Translations under genes and position numbers: made by a program
Source: Harmothoe impar
Taxonomy: Eukaryota > Annelida > Polychaeta > Phyllodocida > Polynoidae
DNA: 64,000 bases
Direction: 5' to 3'
Assembly (NCBI GenBank): GCA_947462335.1
Contig: OX381721.1
Coordinates: forward strand, 9,734,001-9,798,000
Shown: positions 59,517-64,000 of the stretch, one piece after another
How the letters are laid out: each line of letters opens with the position of its first letter
Position numbering within the stretch: position 1 is the stretch's first letter
Notes under the pieces: model-generated
What the model was told of the DNA's origin: nothing
The model's database searches: none
Seen by the model: only the letters and a program-made list of their open reading frames with translations

Positions 59517-60455
59517 GTGAGGGATTGGTAAGATAAGGATTACTGCGGCCACTGGGTACACGGCTGTGTGAGGGCGATCTTGGAGGGGGGGGGGGTGGTA
59601 GCTAGTTCGTACGGATACCTGGGTAAAGCTCTAAATTATGGGGAAGGGTTAATTTGTCTGTCAAGCTGGGATCCAACAGACAGATGAGCGTATAAGGGCG
59701 CTAGCTAGAAATTGCATGTTTTGTAGAATAGTCTTAATGAAAATTAGAATGAGACGGGAGTATTAATGAAAACAATCTAATTGTAGTTTGTAAGATTACT
59801 TTGATTGCTTGTAACCAAATCGAAAATAGGTACATTATTTTTTTCTGCCTCTATATTCCAATAGGCTTAAGTCAAAAGACATCCTCCAGTTCTGTACAGT
59901 TCTCCTTGAATTATTAATTGGTTGTTTTGCAAGTACAATGTACACGTGGAAAACTCAAGTTGTGTATGAAACATAAAGAGTAATTCATTAATTTTTAAAA
60001 CGCAGACTTGAATAGTGACAAATTCTGCACAATTTTCCCCATGTCCGTACTTTCTTCATGATAACAACAAATTAGTCTGCCTGAATATTTGATGTTCTGT
60101 TTTCAAATTGATCAGCTCCCTTATATAAATAAATGGGAATCCTGACAGCTTTGTGATGCTTGTAAACACTTCTGCTTGCCACCCTGGAGGATGCCATATA
60201 TATACATACCCACCACCCCGTGCACTGCTCTCTGTATGGGTGGGTGGGTGATTGATTGAGTGCAGGAGATAAGAGATGCTCCTTATCACTTTCAACCATC
60301 CCACGTATTTCTGCGAAATGAAAATGTGTGCATAGTAGTATTAAGCTACACTGCCTTGATAACAACAATGAGGCTGATTATTCTGATCCTTCCTGTAAGC
60401 TTTTGATTCAATTCAAAGATTACACATTTGAAGTAAATGAGTGACTAGAAAATAT
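59517..60455. other. non-coding
   Basis: A poly-G run lies near 59587, then AT-rich DNA. Presumed intron or intergenic. Nothing recognised. Confidence 0.35.
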
Positions 60456-62580
60456 GACTGTAAAAACAGTGTTTAGATGATAAATGCACATGTTTAGCGA
60501 CTAAACACTTTTCTAAACACTATCTTGTCCCACATTTTGAGACACCTTTTTCCATCTAAACATGTTTAATTCTAAACATGTTTAGATAAAACATGTTTAG
60601 TGTGCAAAGTGTTTAGATCTGGTAGGTGTTTACAATTATAGAGTTTAGACCAAGGAAGGGTTTAGATATATAATGTGTAGATTTAAAGAGTGTTTACATT
60701 TGTAGTGTTTAGAATTATTAGGCATTTAGATAAATAGCATTTAGACATGGTAGGTGTTTAGTTACATGGTGTTAAGGTAAGTTGATCGTAATTTGCATAT
60801 TAGAATATATTATCAGTCCAATCTATCATCTTATATTCAGAAAGATATTGTTTTATAACACTTTTGTAGAGTGTCATCACATATGTTACATAGAGTCAAT
60901 ACTAAGTAACTGTGAAATGTGTACAACAGAATGGTGGAGAGAATATTGCTATATACTTTCTTATATCCCACAGAACAGGTGTCCCTAGTGATTATAGCTT
61001 TTCTGCACATAGTCTAAACCCCAAATCATAAAATTACTCTCTTTATAATAATAGCCATATGTTCCCATATTTAAATCACTCAAATGATGTGATTCTTTGT
61101 TTTGCTTTTGTATGTTTATTCAAAGATCAGCTTATAAATGGGTGGGGAAAGTCCATCCAATGACTTAACTGCTACCTGGTGGGATAAAATTGTGTTTAAT
61201 ATCTAAACACTTAAACATGTTTAGGTGTTTAGATTAGATGTGTTTAAGTCTAAACTGATAAAGTGTTTAGCATGCTTATAATGTATTTGGTAAGCGTTTA
61301 AACAACTATACCAATCATGACAAACAGACACATGATCAGCCACATTTTCTTGTTTATAAACTGTGCCTCTGATATAGCCAGGGGTTTACACTCGATTAAT
61401 TACCACTTTTCTGGTTATAATTCTTCTTGTAATTGGAATACTTATATCATTTCTGCAGATTTTCTGAACTATAGAGAGATATATGTACTTTGGAATTCGA
61501 ATTAAAATTTCAGTCCAATAGGTTATAAAAAAACTGCTAAGCTAATTGGAATAATGAGAGTAATATGATTGCTATACTAGAGAAAATGTGTTTCATGCAC
61601 GATTTGGTATCTAAACTTCTCATTGTTTAAATGCTGAACAGGTGGTAGATATATGTTTAACCCTTAGGGGCCCAGTGGCGTAAAATGGCGTGAAATGGCG
61701 TATTTTGCACATATCTTAAGTCCTACATGGTTCTATATATAAATATTGAGTGTGTATCACTGTAAGACATACCAATGTCTCCGGGTTGACCTCAGCATTT
61801 CATACATGAGCTTGTATTTGATATCAGCTCAATATTTAAAATTTTAGAGCAATTAATGTAGGAAAATGATGATAAATATCTGCAAATTCAGGTTTGGCCA
61901 CTGGCTGAGCCTGAGTATTCTCCCCTATGATGATATCACTATTTTTCATTCTGATTCTCATCATACATTTTTTAATGCAATATGGGAAATGTAAATCAAA
62001 CTATGTAACTGAGCTCAATAACTTATATGTTATTCCCATGTTGGAGATGTGAGACTAGAATTTCATTGTTGCCATGTCAACAGAATAGAGGGTTTTACCA
62101 TGGCTCAAATTACAACCAATCTAGTATAAAGTTTGGTAATTTAAACAAATGGAATGTTTCTGGTTGCTATGGTTACCGAAATTTGCATTTTTTTCAAAAA
62201 AAGGGCCTAGCACGAGAAAGGTTATTGCAACAGCTTTCAGGAAATGTAATATGAACCTTATGTCAAAAATCTAAATTCAACTGTTGCAGATTCACCTATA
62301 GTGCACTAATCATGTTGCAGATATCTTACTTTGGCCAAATAGTTCTGGGCCTGTAAGGGTTAAAGCCTAAACACAAAGAAAGCATATGTTTAAATAGTAA
62401 ACACCCATCTGCATAAGTGTTTACTTTCTAAATGTCTAAACACATGCATGTCTTCAGTGTTTAGGCATTTAGAAATGATGTGTTTAACATACAAAATGTC
62501 TGTTTAGATTTCTTAAGTGTGCACAGATTAAACATGTTTAGCTTTTTTGGTGTTCAAAGTTAAACACAGTTTTTACAGTG
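60456..62580. mobile_element. 2.1-kb relative of the AAACATGTTTAG element, with a nested insertion
   Basis: The left end GACTGTAAAAACAGTGTTTA pairs with the right end, whose reverse complement is CACTGTAAAAACTGTGTTTA. The ends, the middle (about 61196-61300) and the region after 62365 all carry the TTTAG/AAACATGTTTAG words seen in the 57664-58570 copy. A separate TTAA-bounded element is inserted at 61657-62363. No transposase frame remains. A target duplication is not clear. Confidence 0.65.
61657..62363. mobile_element. TTAA-bounded element (piggyBac-like MITE), nested
   Basis: Bounded by TTAA, with inverted tips TTAACCCTTAGGGGCCCAG and CTGGGCCTGTAAGGGTTAA (reverse complement TTAACCCTTACAGGCCCAG). 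The interior of about 670 bp is AT-rich and non-coding. The TTAA duplication and CCCTTA tips are piggyBac-type (family knowledge). It interrupts the older AAACATGTTTAG element, which dates the two insertions relative to each other. Confidence 0.75.
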
Positions 62581-63179
62581 AGCAGTACTGAAAACCTGCA
62601 CTGAACGCGGTGCTTGGATAGTTCTGTCACAAACATCAGTGGGTCTTGTAATTGTGTGTGGGCTGTAAAACCGGAATTTTTATACAAGGAGTAAACATAG
62701 TGTAATTATGAAGAGTGCATGTATAGTAAACTAATACCTATATAGTAATAGAGTTGTGTTTTATGTAAGTGGTGCCATGCCTGTTATAAACGCTATTTCT
62801 ACAATCACCTCAAATACCAATATATTGGCAATTCAATAAAGGGAAATTCAGGATAAACAAGATAAACCCTACATGGGAAGTCAATATTTTATTGGCTAAT
62901 TCATTCTGAAATCATACCATTGGGAATTACAGAGCACTAACTGTATGTATACCACCGAATAAATAGACCCGACTCACGAGTGGAAGTCACGCTGAATGGG
63001 TCCTTAGGGATTGCAGTGGACGGCCGGGAGGGGAGACATACGGGGGGAAGGGTTTGAGGTGACAGTATGGACGATATGTATCCTATTTAACACGGACTGC
63101 AACGTACCATATGTCCGGCCATAGACGTGTTCAAGTCTATGGTAACGCATAATTATCCCACCAGGGAGAGAAATGGGGG

Positions 63180-63290
63180 AGAGTATAAGAGAGACAGGAG
63201 AGTAGGGAACGGAGACAGAGACCTAGAGAGACAGGGTCACACAGAGAGGGAGAAAGAGACAGAGAGACAGACAGCGACAGAGAGCGTTGG
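63180..63290. repeat. GAGAGACA low-complexity tract
   Basis: GAGACAGAGAG-type words over about 110 bp. Confidence 0.85.
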
Positions 63291-63934
63291 CCTCTGGTAG
63301 ACAATTGACTTTGCCTTATAAAATTCATCTTTACCTCAGCCACCACCAGTCTGTCCACCATTTAAAAAACATACATGCATCATGGGGGAATTAAGATAGA
63401 CACTTCAGCAAGTCTACCCTATAACCTGCCAAGTGTCTAGCTTAACACCTTGGTAATAGGGCCGGTAAAAGCCCCCTTTGTTCCCCTCTTTTTACAGATT
63501 GATCCTCAAACTTTATGTTTCCTTAGCCACACGGCTACTTCCCAGTCACCTGTCAGTGGCTTTGGTACAGAAAGTGGGTGGTCCACGTGCGGATGTCTAC
63601 AATGGTGGACGTATGGGGGAAGCCATCTAGACTTGGAGACAGACTGGGCAAATAGACTCTATAATGGTCAAGGTTCACTTGTTTTAGGAGGTGTATTATT
63701 TCATACCTTCTGTTTTGCCATGTCACTGTTATAACTTATTCCAGGCCCCACTTAAGCCAAACTCAAAGGTATTCTGAATACAAGGATCTTTTGTTTGCAT
63801 TGTGAGAAATAGTCTAATGCTTGATTAATGATATCAATTGAACTAGCTTAAGTGCAATTATACAACGACTTATAATGGACAAAGCAGGCTCAATAACTGC
63901 TTCATATTCTATTTGTTTCTACCCCTAACTTTTT

Positions 63935-63975
63935 GTCTCTTGTCTGTCTCTGTCTGTCTCTGTCTCTGTCTGTTT
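63935..63975. repeat. CTGTCT microsatellite
   Basis: Alternating CTGTCTCTGTCTG words. Confidence 0.85.
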
Positions 63976-64000
63976 CTCTATTCCTCAATGCATCAAAGCG

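Larger units (their letters stand above)
62581..64000. other. non-coding with simple repeats
   Basis: A GA-rich tract (63180-63290) and a CTGTCT tract (63935-63975). A + frame at 63450-63734 follows a good acceptor-like stretch (CCCCTCTTTTTACAG) but shows no domain and no good donor. No credible gene seen. Confidence 0.35.

Noticed and set aside
63450..63734. 94-codon + frame after a good acceptor-like stretch
   Set aside because: No recognisable domain, no convincing donor and a stop-terminated tail; left as non-coding.
1..64000. tRNA, rRNA or CRISPR features
   Set aside because: I saw no B-box-bearing cloverleaf, no rRNA-like sequence and no regularly spaced direct repeats.

Overview
This window is animal nuclear DNA from a bilaterian invertebrate. 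The gene-finding signal is sparse, there are GT-AG splice sites, and there are long non-coding stretches, CpG-rich islands and many short inverted-repeat transposons. The one unambiguous coding feature is the homeobox exon of an engrailed gene on the + strand (39284-39639). It carries a full 60-residue Engrailed-class homeodomain and the Engrailed C-terminal block. The species cannot be named from this sequence. The homeodomain is engrailed-like without being clearly vertebrate or insect. The many poly-C/poly-G tracts and dense MITE-like elements would fit a lancelet, a hemichordate or a lophotrochozoan, but that is inference. Layout. 0-1 kb: a minus-strand reading frame with a membrane helix, perhaps the 3' part of another gene. 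About 2-24 kb: non-coding DNA with several CpG-rich islands, CTCF-like motifs, a 5'-truncated LINE (13797-14810), a 0.87-kb TA-flanked element packed with GGGAGTC motifs (17460-18332), and a possible phosphohexomutase-like relic (about 23.5 kb). 24.9-39.3 kb: probably the large intron upstream of the engrailed homeobox exon. It holds a 630-bp palindromic element, several MITEs and three candidate small exons, each readable with phase 1 at both ends, as the engrailed intron requires. The N-terminal engrailed exon (EH1/EH2/EH3 motifs) was not found and probably lies left of the window. 39.6-41.8 kb: the AT-rich engrailed 3' UTR with two AATAAA signals. 44.6-44.8 kb: a GC-box/NRF1/TATA-like promoter facing right. 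47-64 kb: transposon remnants (including two AAACATGTTTAG-array elements, one with a nested TTAA element), a minisatellite, and a housekeeping-type promoter with a possible short first coding exon at 59.26-59.52 kb. How it works together: the region looks like the regulatory landscape of a developmental transcription factor, with one homeobox exon, orphan CpG islands, homeodomain-type AT motifs and CTCF-type motifs. It has been invaded by several non-autonomous DNA transposon families. Three of these (GC-tipped elements with 8-bp duplications, GGGAGTC-array and AAACATGTTTAG-array elements) have well-defined ends and are the best candidates for undescribed repeats.
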